Positions 7,075 to 14,319 of a DNA stretch of 23,409 nucleotides are shown in pieces. The stretch lies in IMG/VR virus record IMGVR_UViG_3300034062_003016, positions 1 to 23,409 of that record, one strand, 5' to 3'. Made by a program: the position numbers and the translations under genes. Positions within the stretch are counted from its first letter, which is position 1; the number at the start of each line of letters is the position of its first letter. The notes beneath the pieces are model-generated. The model ran no database searches and had not been told where the DNA came from. It worked only from the letters and a program-made list of their open reading frames with translations. This DNA comes from a virus.

Positions 7075-9412
7075 AGCACGACTCCTCGGCGAACATATCA
7101 ACCTGTCCCGAACCGTCCATCTCGGCTTGCCGAAGATTCTTGCAGGCCAGTTCAAAGTACGTCGGCTTCAACTCGGTGCCGATGAACCGTCGCCCTTCTT
7201 TCAGGGAAACGTAGCCCTCACTGCCGATCCCCATGAACGGCGATAGCACCAGATCGCCAGGGTTAGACCACAGCCGGACGCCACGCTCGATGATGTCAAG
7301 CTGCAGCGGGCAAATATGCCGCTCGTCGTTCTGCTCTTTCGCGCCGTCGCGGTTCAGCGTCTTCGATTGCTGGATATCCATCCAAACCGGCGAAGCGTAA
7401 CGCTGCCACAATTCGACAGGAAACGACTCATGGGTTTTAGTCACGGGCTGAGGGTTTGCTCCCGGCTTCCGCATTGTAACGAGGTAATCCGGGATTCCCT
7501 GCCTGCTCATCGCTGAGTCTTTGCGGAGTTGCTTGTACAGCAGGCCAATCGCCTTGGTTCGCTGCATGGCAGTTACGGGGTCTTTCCATATACAGACCTC
7601 GGAATGAAAGATGAACCCGCAATCCTCGAACCAGCGGATCATTTGCCCTCGGAAGTCCCGGATGCCAATAAACCCGTCCCGTTCCTTGGAGAACGACAAG
7701 TTCATGCAATGGAACGACAGCAACCGCCCCGGCATGAGCACCCGATACAGTTGCGGGATCAAGAACTTGAAGTGCCGCTCGAAGTCCTCGTAGTTCTTGC
7801 AGTTCCCCATATCGCGGTCGCTGTTGCTGTAGGTGTACAGGGAAGCGAACGGCGGCGAGAATATCGAATATCCAACGCTGTCGTCCGGCATCCGGGAGAC
7901 GTGTTCGACGCAATCGCCCAGTAACGCCGTCCACGACTTCCCGCGCCGCTCATCTTCTGCGTATTCCGTCTTCTGGATCGCGCTAGAGAATACCTCTTTC
8001 TGCATCTCATCCTTCATGTACTCGACCATCCCTTCCATCATTCGCTCTGAATCACTCTCTTTCCGTTGAATGTTGCGCACCACAGCGCCCTCGATGTCAG
8101 CGCTGATGACATAGACATCGACGGGGTTCTTTTGCCCGAACCGCCAGCATCGGCGGACGGCTTGGTAGTACTGCTCAAACGAATCCGACAGGCCGACGAA
8201 TGCGATTTTGTGGCAGAACTGAAGGTTGAGCCCGAACCCTGCAATCTCCGGCTTCGTCACCAGGACACGCGCCTCGCCGTTGATGAACTTCAGAAGGTTA
8301 GCCTCCTTCTGTTCTTCCGATTGCGATCCCGTCACTTCGATTGCCCCACCGATGGCACCGGCCAGCTTCGAGCTTTCCTCGTTGCGTCCGCACCAGACTA
8401 CCCACTGATCCTGATCGCCATTGGCATACTTGGCGCATTCCGTAACACGCTGGTCGATGGTCAGCTTCCGCGCCTGCTGCCGCTCTTGCAGGGACTCGGC
8501 TTCAATCTGAAACAGCCGGCCATCCTGAACCACTCCGCTTTCCACCGTCACCTGATTAATGTTGAGCGGCGGAAGAGAGTAAGGGCCGTCATCGAAACCC
8601 AAGTCAGAAGGCTTTCGGATGGCGACGGCCCACGAGCATACCCACTTCCAAAAGACCGGCTCCGCGTGACGCTTCAGCCGCCACTTTGAGGTATCTGCCC
8701 CGTCGTGCGTGAAAAACATCGCCAACATCTCCGCGCACGTCATGACGCCTAGGTACTCGGCATGATTGCCGAGTTCCATGTAATCGTTCGGCGCGGGCGT
8801 GGCCGACGCGCAAAGGCGATACGGTATAACGGACGAGAACTCCGTTACTGCCTTTCTGAACTTGCCGTCGAAGCCTTTGAGAATGCTGGACTCGTCCAAG
8901 ACAATCCCTGCGTAATCGTTCGGATTGAACCGATGCAGCTTCTCGTAGTTCGTGACTTGGATGGCAGCATCGGTCGGTCCATGCACGTGCTCCACGCCAC
9001 CGATGCCGAACTTCTCGGCTTCGTTCTTCGTCTGCGCCCCCACTACCAGCGGAGCCAGCATGAGAACCTTGCCCGCCTTAGCGGAAACATGCCGCGCCCA
9101 TTCCAACTCCATGAACGTCTTGCCCATACCAGTGCCCGCGAATATCGCGCTTCGGCCTCGACGGACGGACCACTTTGTTATCACCGGCTGATGCAAGTGC
9201 ATTCGCGGGTTGATGTCATCGACGTGGAACCCGGCGACGGGCGCGGCGACGTGCTTACTGCCGATGTATTCTCTGTAGTTGTTTTCCATCTCCCTCTCCA
9301 TAAGAAACTCCTCTGCAAACCAGTCATGACACCCCAACCATGCGCCGGGGTCTGGGTAGAGCGCCGCGCATCGGAGCTGCTCAGCGCGGGCGTGGGCTAC
9401 TGTCCCGCTCAT
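7064..9412 (-). CDS. SNF2-like helicase fused to beta-class DNA methyltransferase
   Basis: About 782 residues with two enzymes in one chain. Numbering from the ATG at 9412: the N-terminal helicase has Walker A AGTGMGKT (92-99), DESS (173-176), SAT (203-205) and a SNF2-style motif VI QAVRRCWRFGQKN (417-429). After a linker, the methyltransferase has catalytic motif IV SPPF (519-522) followed much later by the SAM-binding motif around LVLSPFMGIGSEG (722-734). IV before I is the permuted beta order; SPPF would suit N4-cytosine or N6-adenine targets. It probably modifies phage DNA, with the helicase perhaps giving translocation. P1 DarB also joins methylase and helicase for anti-restriction, but homology is not claimed. 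The start at 9412 overlaps the upstream stop as ATGA. Internal ATGs at 9301 and 9289 have better ribosome-binding sites. Confidence 0.9.
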   Translation of the reverse strand: MSGTVAHARAEQLRCAALYPDPGAWLGCHDWFAEEFLMEREMENNYREYIGSKHVAAPVAGFHVDDINPRMHLHQPVITKWSVRRGRSAIFAGTGMGKTFMELEWARHVSAKAGKVLMLAPLVVGAQTKNEAEKFGIGGVEHVHGPTDAAIQVTNYEKLHRFNPNDYAGIVLDESSILKGFDGKFRKAVTEFSSVIPYRLCASATPAPNDYMELGNHAEYLGVMTCAEMLAMFFTHDGADTSKWRLKRHAEPVFWKWVCSWAVAIRKPSDLGFDDGPYSLPPLNINQVTVESGVVQDGRLFQIEAESLQERQQARKLTIDQRVTECAKYANGDQDQWVVWCGRNEESSKLAGAIGGAIEVTGSQSEEQKEANLLKFINGEARVLVTKPEIAGFGLNLQFCHKIAFVGLSDSFEQYYQAVRRCWRFGQKNPVDVYVISADIEGAVVRNIQRKESDSERMMEGMVEYMKDEMQKEVFSSAIQKTEYAEDERRGKSWTALLGDCVEHVSRMPDDSVGYSIFSPPFASLYTYSNSDRDMGNCKNYEDFERHFKFLIPQLYRVLMPGRLLSFHCMNLSFSKERDGFIGIRDFRGQMIRWFEDCGFIFHSEVCIWKDPVTAMQRTKAIGLLYKQLRKDSAMSRQGIPDYLVTMRKPGANPQPVTKTHESFPVELWQRYASPVWMDIQQSKTLNRDGAKEQNDERHICPLQLDIIERGVRLWSNPGDLVLSPFMGIGSEGYVSLKEGRRFIGTELKPTYFELACKNLRQAEMDGSGQVDMFAEESCYAE

Positions 9413-9795
9413 CGCCCCCACCCATGCATCGCCGGAATCCGCGTGACCTTATGCCCCCGGATATCCACCGGCTGCACCCGCTCGATCGCCTCGGGGCCGA
9501 TGACGACCTGGACATCCGGGACATACGACCGCACGACGACGGGCTTTGGCTTGGGGGCGGCGACGCGCACCGGCTTGACCTTCACCGCCCGTGGTTTCCG
9601 CGCCTTCTTCCGCGCCGCGTTCTCCGCATCCCGGATGGCCCGGAGCTTCTCCGGGTGCCGCTCGCGCCACCGTTGCGCGTTGCGGGACTCGGCCTCCTTA
9701 CGATGGGTTTCGCATAGGGCGTGGCGGCTGTTCTCTTCGCGGGGCGCGCCACAGACGGAGCAGGTGGTGCGGAGGGTGCGGGGTTTACGCGGCAT
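9409..9795 (-). CDS. small zinc-finger protein with a basic middle
   Basis: A 128-residue protein. Residues 12-29 carry CSVCGAPREENSRHALCETH, a C-x2-C...C-x2-H zinc-binding set. A strongly basic Arg/Lys-rich helix follows (about 32-75), then a Pro/Val-rich tail (KPKPVVVRSYVPDVQVVIG). The architecture suggests nucleic-acid binding. It overlaps the upstream gene by 11 bp and ends in an ATGA overlap with the helicase-methyltransferase gene, so the two are made together. No family with known function is recognised. Confidence 0.75.
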   Translation of the reverse strand: MPRKPRTLRTTCSVCGAPREENSRHALCETHRKEAESRNAQRWRERHPEKLRAIRDAENAARKKARKPRAVKVKPVRVAAPKPKPVVVRSYVPDVQVVIGPEAIERVQPVDIRGHKVTRIPAMHGWGR

Positions 9796-9988
9796 GGAGG
9801 ACCTCCGCGTCTGCCATCCACTCGCGCCACTGGTTCGGGTAGTAGAGACAGTCGCCCCTACCGTCCATCACGGCCAGCACGCATCCGTCGCGAACCTCCC
9901 TGACCTCGATTCGAGAGCGTTGCCACTGCGGACCGTAGATCAGCACATCCCCAGGCTGCGGGTCGATTCGGGGATCACGCGTCTGCAT
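9785..9988 (-). CDS. small beta-rich protein, copy A of a duplicated gene
   Basis: A 67-residue protein. Its core (PGDVLIYGPQWQRSRIEV, then DGCVLAVMDGRGDCLYYPNQ and WREWM) is nearly identical to the product of 12460-12672, and the DNA is also closely similar over about 170 bp. P-G-D-V-x-x-Y followed by strands looks like a compact beta-barrel. The function is unknown. The start ATG at 9988 overlaps the upstream gene by 14 bp. Confidence 0.8.
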   Translation of the reverse strand: MQTRDPRIDPQPGDVLIYGPQWQRSRIEVREVRDGCVLAVMDGRGDCLYYPNQWREWMADAEVLHAA

Positions 9989-10580
9989 TGGCAGCCTCCG
10001 CCTTCACCGCGTCATACCGCTGGATCGCCCACGCGATGGCGTAGCAGCACCAAACAAAATGGTACGAATACGTTTTCATGTCGATCTCCCAGATATCCTG
10101 GAATTGAAAGCCATCAAAGCTAAAGTCCCGAAGCTGGCTGATGATCCAATGCTCATCGTCGAAGTCCCACTGCTGGAGTTCTCGCCGGATAGCTCGCTTC
10201 TTTGCCGTGCTCAGGTCGTAGTTATCGAGCGACCACAGTACGCGGGTTTTGTAGGTGTCGCCGTCGTACACCTTGGCCGCGTCACTGCAACCATGCGTCC
10301 CATTCTGAAGCTTTTCGGCCCAGTAGCTTTTGTTGATCTTGCCGCCGTCCGTGCGGAAGAACTCGAACATGTCATCAAGCCGCGCAAAGACCCACGTTCC
10401 CATGTCGCCCGTAATCATCAGCCGCCAAGGTGTCGTGACGATCTCGAAGCGGTAAACGAATGAGTTCTTAGGCTGCTGAAAGACGATGTGCCGATACACG
10501 CCTTGGTCGAGCTTGATGAACATCTCGTGATTGGCGACGTCTTGCAGGAACTGCTCCTGTTTACATGTCTTACTCGCCAT
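9975..10580 (-). CDS. conserved phage protein of unknown function
   Basis: A 201-residue protein. I recognise the pattern KLDQGVYRHIVF (23-34), RLMITGDMGTWVFARLDDMF (53-72) and KINKSYWAEKLQNG (80-93). The same pattern occurs in a widespread family of phage and prophage proteins from Proteobacteria that has no established function. The C-terminal part is aromatic (YSYHFVWCCYAIAWAIQRYD) and may be a buried helix rather than a membrane span. The ATG at 10580 overlaps the upstream gene by 11 bp. Composition is less GC-rich than its neighbours, consistent with independent acquisition. Confidence 0.85.
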   Translation of the reverse strand: MASKTCKQEQFLQDVANHEMFIKLDQGVYRHIVFQQPKNSFVYRFEIVTTPWRLMITGDMGTWVFARLDDMFEFFRTDGGKINKSYWAEKLQNGTHGCSDAAKVYDGDTYKTRVLWSLDNYDLSTAKKRAIRRELQQWDFDDEHWIISQLRDFSFDGFQFQDIWEIDMKTYSYHFVWCCYAIAWAIQRYDAVKAEAANADA

Positions 10581-10860
10581 TCGCCACCATCCTCCCCCAC
10601 GTCTCCCAATCCACCACCAACACCGGCTGCCCCGGCACCCGCAGCCACGGGCCTTTGCTGGTCACGGCCTCGACGGTGACGTGGACGTTCGACCGCGTGA
10701 CATCGCCAACGGTCGGATGCCATACGATCCGGTGGACGGATCGCAGGGCGGGGCGGGTGAGTTTCTCGATTTCCATTCGTTCCTCCATTTGGTATTCCTG
10801 AATCTGCCATCGCGGGGTGCGCTCGATGGCGGGGTCGTCGTAGGGGATGCGGTTCAGCAT
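10570..10860 (-). CDS. small unknown phage protein
   Basis: A 96-residue protein starting MLNRIPYDDPAIERTPRWQI. The middle (ALRSVHRIVWHPTVGDVTRS) and end (GQPVLVVDWETWGRMV) look like a mixed strand/helix domain. The ATG at 10860 is preceded by a GAGGT-type site and overlaps the upstream stop by 7 bp. I do not recognise a family. Confidence 0.7.
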   Translation of the reverse strand: MLNRIPYDDPAIERTPRWQIQEYQMEERMEIEKLTRPALRSVHRIVWHPTVGDVTRSNVHVTVEAVTSKGPWLRVPGQPVLVVDWETWGRMVANGE

Positions 10861-11021
10861 CGCGCGTACCTCGCCAGCCGCTCCGGGTCCAGTCGCGACC
10901 GCACCGCGAAGAATGCGTCGGCCCAGGCGGGGAGGTGGAATTTGATATCCAACGGGGTGTGGTCGCCGTACTTCGCCAGCGCCGCCTCCAGGGCGTCGAG
11001 GTCGGCGGGGGTTATTCGCAT
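10854..11021 (-). CDS. small helical protein
   Basis: A 55-residue protein (MRITPADLDALEAALAKYGD...) made of helices, with a C-terminal DPERLARYARC. The ATG at 11021 overlaps the PAPS-reductase-like gene by 10 bp and lies in a leftward run of coupled genes. Too short and plain for assignment. Confidence 0.6.
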   Translation of the reverse strand: MRITPADLDALEAALAKYGDHTPLDIKFHLPAWADAFFAVRSRLDPERLARYARC

Positions 11022-11878
11022 AATCCGTACTTGCTTTCGCAAGCCTCCCGTTCGTGGAAAATCGGGAACAGCTGCTGGCGGCCGCCTCGCGATGTCTTGG
11101 CCCACTCCAAAACGTCATCCATGAAATTCGTAGCCATTCCAGGGACGCACGGCGAAAAGAACGTGCGCCCCGTCTCGCGCTCCAGCTTTCTGACTTTCTC
11201 GATCATCTCGGGCCGACGCATCTCCCAGTTCAAAATGTCTTCCTTGCCACTGTTGATGCAGGGCGCGCAGCCAACCCGGTTGAATCCCATGGCGTATAGC
11301 GGGTTGACCTTTTCGCCGTGCGCAATGACGTAGTCGAAGCACATCTGCTTCGTCCAGTCAGCGATCGGATACACCAGCGGGCAATCAAACCAGTCATCCC
11401 AGGCGTTGATCGGCGAGTCTTTCCGCGCCTGAGACTCGTCGCGGCGCACCCCGGTATACCGAACGTAGTCCCAACCATCGAACTCGCCGCCGGGGCTGAA
11501 GACTTGTTTGATCCATCGGCGTTGCGGAACGAGTTTCAGCTTCTCGGTACAGAATTGCGCCTTGCGCGACGGAGGACGGCCTTTGATGCGGACCATCTCG
11601 GTAAAGGTCAGTTCGTCGTCGCCATTCAGCCCCTTTGTCTCAGCGAAGCCAGGCGTCGCCCACATATCTTTCACCAGGGCATTGCACTTCGTGATGGGGT
11701 GGATGTTCTCGCTGTACCAGTCGGTATGCGCCATCGTTAGCGGATCCTCCCACTTGCCAGCGTCCGAGTTCGTAGCGATCACATCGGCCTTTGGATAGCG
11801 ATTCAGGACCCACCGCAGTGCTGCCTGACTATCAATCCCGCCAGAGAATCCGACAATGTGCTTTGTTCCATTCCCCAT
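11012..11878 (-). CDS. PAPS-reductase-like PP-loop protein
   Basis: A 288-residue member of the adenine-nucleotide alpha-hydrolase superfamily, in the phosphoadenosine-phosphosulfate reductase branch. The PP-loop is SGGIDS (12-17). Also present are QFCTEKLKLVP (109-118), the usual F-C-T-x-x-L-K-x-x-P motif, and YTGVRRDES (141-149). Cysteines at 204/207 (CAPC) and 280/287 are placed to bind an iron-sulfur cluster, as in DndC-type proteins. In phages such proteins are common, but their substrate is mostly unknown. Roles in sulfur transfer to DNA or tRNA are plausible; CysH-type sulfate assimilation is unlikely without partners. No DndD/E-like gene is visible. The ATG at 11878 has AGGAGGGG at about 8 nt. 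The neighbouring methyltransferase suggests, but does not show, a DNA-modification link. Confidence 0.88.
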   Translation of the reverse strand: MGNGTKHIVGFSGGIDSQAALRWVLNRYPKADVIATNSDAGKWEDPLTMAHTDWYSENIHPITKCNALVKDMWATPGFAETKGLNGDDELTFTEMVRIKGRPPSRKAQFCTEKLKLVPQRRWIKQVFSPGGEFDGWDYVRYTGVRRDESQARKDSPINAWDDWFDCPLVYPIADWTKQMCFDYVIAHGEKVNPLYAMGFNRVGCAPCINSGKEDILNWEMRRPEMIEKVRKLERETGRTFFSPCVPGMATNFMDDVLEWAKTSRGGRQQLFPIFHEREACESKYGLCE

Positions 11879-11880
11879 AT

Positions 11881-12198
11881 CTACTTCCCCTCCTGCGCAT
11901 CCACCCACGCGATTGCGGCGGCTTTCGCGGCGTCCACGTCGGCAGCCCGCCAACGCTTAACAAAAAGCACATCACCGTCGTACACGGTCCAGTAGGTTGG
12001 GTCCGATGCGCGGTCCACTCGTAGGAGATACCCGCCGTAGACAGCTAGGCAGCTTTCGCCTCCTTCTGTGTCCTCCCACCGCACCCCATCCCGCTCCCGC
12101 AACATCGCGGCGACTTCGCGGAGGAGGGCGGCGTCGGACGGCAGTAACATGCCATCTGCGATAGCCTCGATGCGGTCTGCTTTCTCTTCGTTCGTCAT
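11881..12198 (-). CDS. unknown early phage protein
   Basis: A 105-residue acidic protein. It begins with a helical segment MTNEEKADRIEAIADGMLLP and a leucine-rich ALLREVAAMLRERDG, a common opening in small phage proteins. Next come strands (LAVYGGYLLRVDRA, YWTVYDGDVLFVKRW) and a final helix. The ATG at 12198 overlaps the previous stop as ATGA. The stop lies 2 bp before the PAPS-reductase-like start codon, and the ribosome-binding site of that gene is inside this one. Function unknown. Confidence 0.75.
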   Translation of the reverse strand: MTNEEKADRIEAIADGMLLPSDAALLREVAAMLRERDGVRWEDTEGGESCLAVYGGYLLRVDRASDPTYWTVYDGDVLFVKRWRAADVDAAKAAAIAWVDAQEGK

Positions 12199-12476
12199 TT
12201 CCCCTCCAGCCGCGCCAGGGCGGCTTTGTATGCGGTCGCGACCGCGTGTTGATCGTTCGACAGAATGCGGTAAAACGAATTGCCGTCCATCGTCGGAGTG
12301 CCGTTGCCGATCTTCCACGCTTCGGCTTCCAGCGCCGCCTTCGCCACCTCGACGGCTTCCAGAGCCTCGGCCCCGGCGAGGAGGGCGGCGGCTCCATCGG
12401 CGTCCAGCCAGAAGCAGGCGAGATCGTCGATCATCTCCCGCAGCCGCGCCGCGTGCTGGTTATTCGGCTGCGACAT
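12195..12476 (-). CDS. small helical protein of unknown function
   Basis: A 93-residue, Ala/Glu/Leu-rich helical protein (MSQPNNQHAARLREMIDDLA...). Its start resembles that of the 6688-7074 product. A small middle segment (GNGTPTMDGNSFYRILSN) breaks the helices. The ATG overlaps the end of the duplicated gene (copy B) by 17 bp, and its stop overlaps the next start as ATGA. Possibly a coiled-coil adaptor; unassigned. Confidence 0.7.
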   Translation of the reverse strand: MSQPNNQHAARLREMIDDLACFWLDADGAAALLAGAEALEAVEVAKAALEAEAWKIGNGTPTMDGNSFYRILSNDQHAVATAYKAALARLEGK

Positions 12477-12672
12477 TAATTACCTCCGCGTCTACCATCC
12501 ACTCGCGCCACTGGTTTGGATAGTAAAGGCAGTCGCCTCTACCGTCCATGACGGCCAGCACGCAACCGTCTCGAATTTCCGTTACCTCTATTCGAGACCG
12601 TTGCCATTGCGGCCCGTATACAACCACATCCCCCGGCCTCGGATCGGTCAGCGGGGCGGTCGGGCTACGCAT
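12460..12672 (-). CDS. small beta-rich protein, copy B of a duplicated gene
   Basis: A 70-residue paralogue of the 9785-9988 product. From PGDVVVYGPQWQRSRIEV to DGCVLAVMDGRGDCLYYPNQ and WREWM, only a few residues differ. Most DNA differences are at third codon positions, so both copies have been kept under selection for protein sequence. The ATG at 12672 (MRSPTAPLTDPRPGD) is chosen to match the length of copy A; a frame to 12726 exists. It overlaps the upstream gene by 8 bp. Function unknown. Confidence 0.8.
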   Translation of the reverse strand: MRSPTAPLTDPRPGDVVVYGPQWQRSRIEVTEIRDGCVLAVMDGRGDCLYYPNQWREWMVDAEVINVAAE

Positions 12673-12994
12673 GGTTGCCCGCCTTGGCGTCTCGAATAAT
12701 CCGCGCCCACTCTTCGAGCAGTTCATATCGCACCTCGCTCGCTACCTTCACCCCTTCTTCCTTGAGGCCTTTGCGCCCCATCAGGTCATGCCATAGGCGC
12801 ATCGCTGCGCGGTCAGCCCAATCCCGTTTTCGCTTTGCTGGTGGCGCGGGCAGATAGTTGTCCTTTACGCGCCGAAGCATATCGACGATGCCGCTCGGTT
12901 GGTACGTCTCTCCGTTCTGAATCAGCCATTCGAGTTGCTGTTCGATGCAGTTCATCTGCTCGCGCAGCTGTAGGTTTTCGGCCTTCAGTGTCAT
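12665..12994 (-). CDS. unknown protein with N-terminal coiled coil
   Basis: A 109-residue protein. The first 25 residues (MTLKAENLQLREQMNCIEQQ) form a short leucine-type coiled coil. A basic stretch follows (PAPPAKRKRDWADRAAMRLW), then an acidic helical end. Dimerisation with nucleic-acid contact is conceivable from the layout, but no family is recognised. The start overlaps the upstream stop as ATGA. Confidence 0.7.
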   Translation of the reverse strand: MTLKAENLQLREQMNCIEQQLEWLIQNGETYQPSGIVDMLRRVKDNYLPAPPAKRKRDWADRAAMRLWHDLMGRKGLKEEGVKVASEVRYELLEEWARIIRDAKAGNHA

Positions 12995-13557
12995 TGCGGG
13001 TTTTCCCCCTTCCCCGCCCGCAGCGCGGCGGCTTCGGACTCAATCTGCTCGGCAGCGTACTGGCGGCCCTCCCACATTCCGATCTCGAACGGAGCAACGT
13101 CGCCGCCGTAGGGCGTGGGCGTCGTCTGCCGGATCAGGTTCGCAACCTGCGTAAGCGCCCCTTCCGCCGCCTTCCGCTCCCGCTGGGCGAGCCAGGCGAG
13201 GGCGGGTTGGGCTAAAGCATCGCGCTCCAGCATGATGAACTTCCACGCCACCCACAGATCGTAGTAATTTCCAGCGCCGATATCTTCCAGCGCTTGATCG
13301 AGGCTGACCTCATACGGAGGATGGCTAGGGCCAAGCAGCCCAATGAGCGCACTCGCGAGATGGTTGCCACCGATGAAGATCCGCTTGATGGCCTCCACGG
13401 CCCGAGCTTCCCCGGCGCGGGCCTTCTCCGCTCTCGCCTTCGCCGCGTCCCGCTCCCCCTCCAGTTCGGCGATGCGGGCGCGGAGGCACTGCGCTGCCAT
13501 TGAATCCCATCCGTCATCGGCCCCGTTTAACGGGTCGTTCCATTCGTTCACCGACAT
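12991..13557 (-). CDS. unknown protein with central helical region
   Basis: A 188-residue protein. An acidic start (MSVNEWNDPLNGADDGWDS) leads into a long Ala/Glu/Arg helix (RIAELEGERDAAKARAEKAR) typical of a coiled coil. A more structured part follows (FIGGNHLASALIGLLGPSHP and ALEDIGAGNYYDLWVAWKFI), which is the kind of short motif shared by phage early proteins. The start is immediately after the upstream stop (TAG then ATG). Function unknown; the gene sits in the variable middle of the operon. Confidence 0.7.
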   Translation of the reverse strand: MSVNEWNDPLNGADDGWDSMAAQCLRARIAELEGERDAAKARAEKARAGEARAVEAIKRIFIGGNHLASALIGLLGPSHPPYEVSLDQALEDIGAGNYYDLWVAWKFIMLERDALAQPALAWLAQRERKAAEGALTQVANLIRQTTPTPYGGDVAPFEIGMWEGRQYAAEQIESEAAALRAGKGENPQ

Positions 13558-13797
13558 CTATTTCCCCCTCGCCCGGTCAATCGCGGCGTCGCGGTCGGTG
13601 TCGCGAAGGACGAAACCATCGTCATCCACGAACCACGTAACGACCCATTGTTTTTCGATGTATGACCACCCCACAGCGGCCCTCCGCTCCTCGCACCACC
13701 GCGCCCGCTCGGCGTGTTCGCGCAGCGCGGCGATCTCGACGGCCAGGGCTTCGCGCAGGCGCTGGTCCTGCAGGGCGTGCATCTGGTCGTCAAGCAT
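13558..13797 (-). CDS. small unknown protein
   Basis: A 79-residue protein, with helix MHALQDQRLREALAVEIAAL and then a strand-rich SYIEKQWVVTWFVDDDGFVL. The ATG at 13797 overlaps the upstream gene by 8 bp. Unassigned. Confidence 0.65.
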   Translation of the reverse strand: MLDDQMHALQDQRLREALAVEIAALREHAERARWCEERRAAVGWSYIEKQWVVTWFVDDDGFVLRDTDRDAAIDRARGK

Positions 13798-14017
13798 TCG
13801 GAGCCTCCGCTGCCTCGACCTTCACCGGCTCCGGAGCCCACTCAGCGGCGTACAGCGCGTCGTTGGCTTCGCGCAGCGCCGCGGCGTCAGCGTTGGCCTT
13901 GCAGCGCGCCGCCAAGCGGCCCCAGACGTAAGCGCGGCCACGCTCACGAATCTGCAGCCATAGAATCACGGCAGCAGATACCGCGCACATCGTCAGTGTC
14001 GTAATCAGTGCGTCCAT
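13790..14017 (-). CDS. small single-pass membrane protein
   Basis: A 75-residue protein. Residues 2-21 (DALITTLTMCAVSAAVILWL) are a hydrophobic membrane segment, and the rest is a basic then Ala/Glu-rich cytoplasmic-type helix. The ATG at 14017 follows the very strong AAGGAGGAGAGG. It resembles the small membrane proteins encoded at 16846-17147, but the sequence is not the same. Possible roles include superinfection exclusion or membrane docking; neither is shown. A perfect hairpin lies 19 bp upstream of the start codon. Confidence 0.7.
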   Translation of the reverse strand: MDALITTLTMCAVSAAVILWLQIRERGRAYVWGRLAARCKANADAAALREANDALYAAEWAPEPVKVEAAEAPNA

Positions 14018-14135
14018 CCTCTCCTCCTTCCTCCGCCCCGTCCGCATCGGACGGGGGTTGTGTTTCTGGTTGCCAGAGCCACTGGGCACTGGCGAAATCG
14101 TGGCGGTCGCTGGTGGGGAGGTCGTCAGAATCCAC
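13944..14135 (-). CDS. possible overlapping small acidic protein
   Basis: A 63-codon frame starting GTG at 14135, overlapping the upstream gene by 11 bp and the membrane-protein gene by 74 bp in another frame. The first part (DDLPTSDRHDFASAQWLWQP) looks protein-like and fills the otherwise empty 14018-14124 gap; the last part may only be the shadow of the membrane-protein gene. Ribosome-binding signal AAGGTG is weak. It may be real, or the gap may be regulatory. Confidence 0.35.
   Translation of the reverse strand: MDSDDLPTSDRHDFASAQWLWQPETQPPSDADGAEEGGEDGRTDYDTDDVRGICCRDSMAADS
14036..14056. promoter_or_regulatory. perfect 9-bp stem hairpin upstream of membrane-protein gene
   Basis: CCCCGTCCG (14036-14044) and CGGACGGGG (14048-14056) are exact reverse complements with a 3-nt loop (CAT on the plus strand). 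No T run follows, so it is not a standard terminator. On the mRNA it lies just upstream of the strong ribosome-binding site of the gene starting at 14017, where it could slow ribosomes or RNase, or mark a processing site. Confidence 0.7.
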
Positions 14136-14319
14136 GACGCACCTTGGCTGAACGCTTCATCGCTTCAATCAGGTCGCGCCCGTTGCGGCCTTCCGCTTGA
14201 TCGGGCCGGACCTTGCGGGAGACCTCGACGCCATTGGGGTAGATCAGCGACACCGTAATCAGCGGGCCGCCCGTGTCGATGTAGCGGACCTGGGGATCAG
14301 AAGGGAACGTCGTCATCAT
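14125..14319 (-). CDS. small unknown protein downstream of SSB
   Basis: A 64-residue protein starting MMTTFPSDPQVRYIDTGGPL and continuing with strands (ITVSLIYPNGVEVSRKVRPD) and a basic helix (EAMKRSAKVRRGF). GGAGG precedes the tandem ATG codons at 14319/14316. It overlaps the end of the SSB gene by 23 bp. No family is recognised; the coupling suggests it serves the recombination or replication module. Confidence 0.7.
   Translation of the reverse strand: MMTTFPSDPQVRYIDTGGPLITVSLIYPNGVEVSRKVRPDQAEGRNGRDLIEAMKRSAKVRRGF

Noticed and set aside
8762-10123. Long plus-strand open frame (453 codons)
   Set aside because: Antisense to the helicase-methyltransferase and the small genes upstream of it, with an Arg/His/Pro-rich shadow-like composition.
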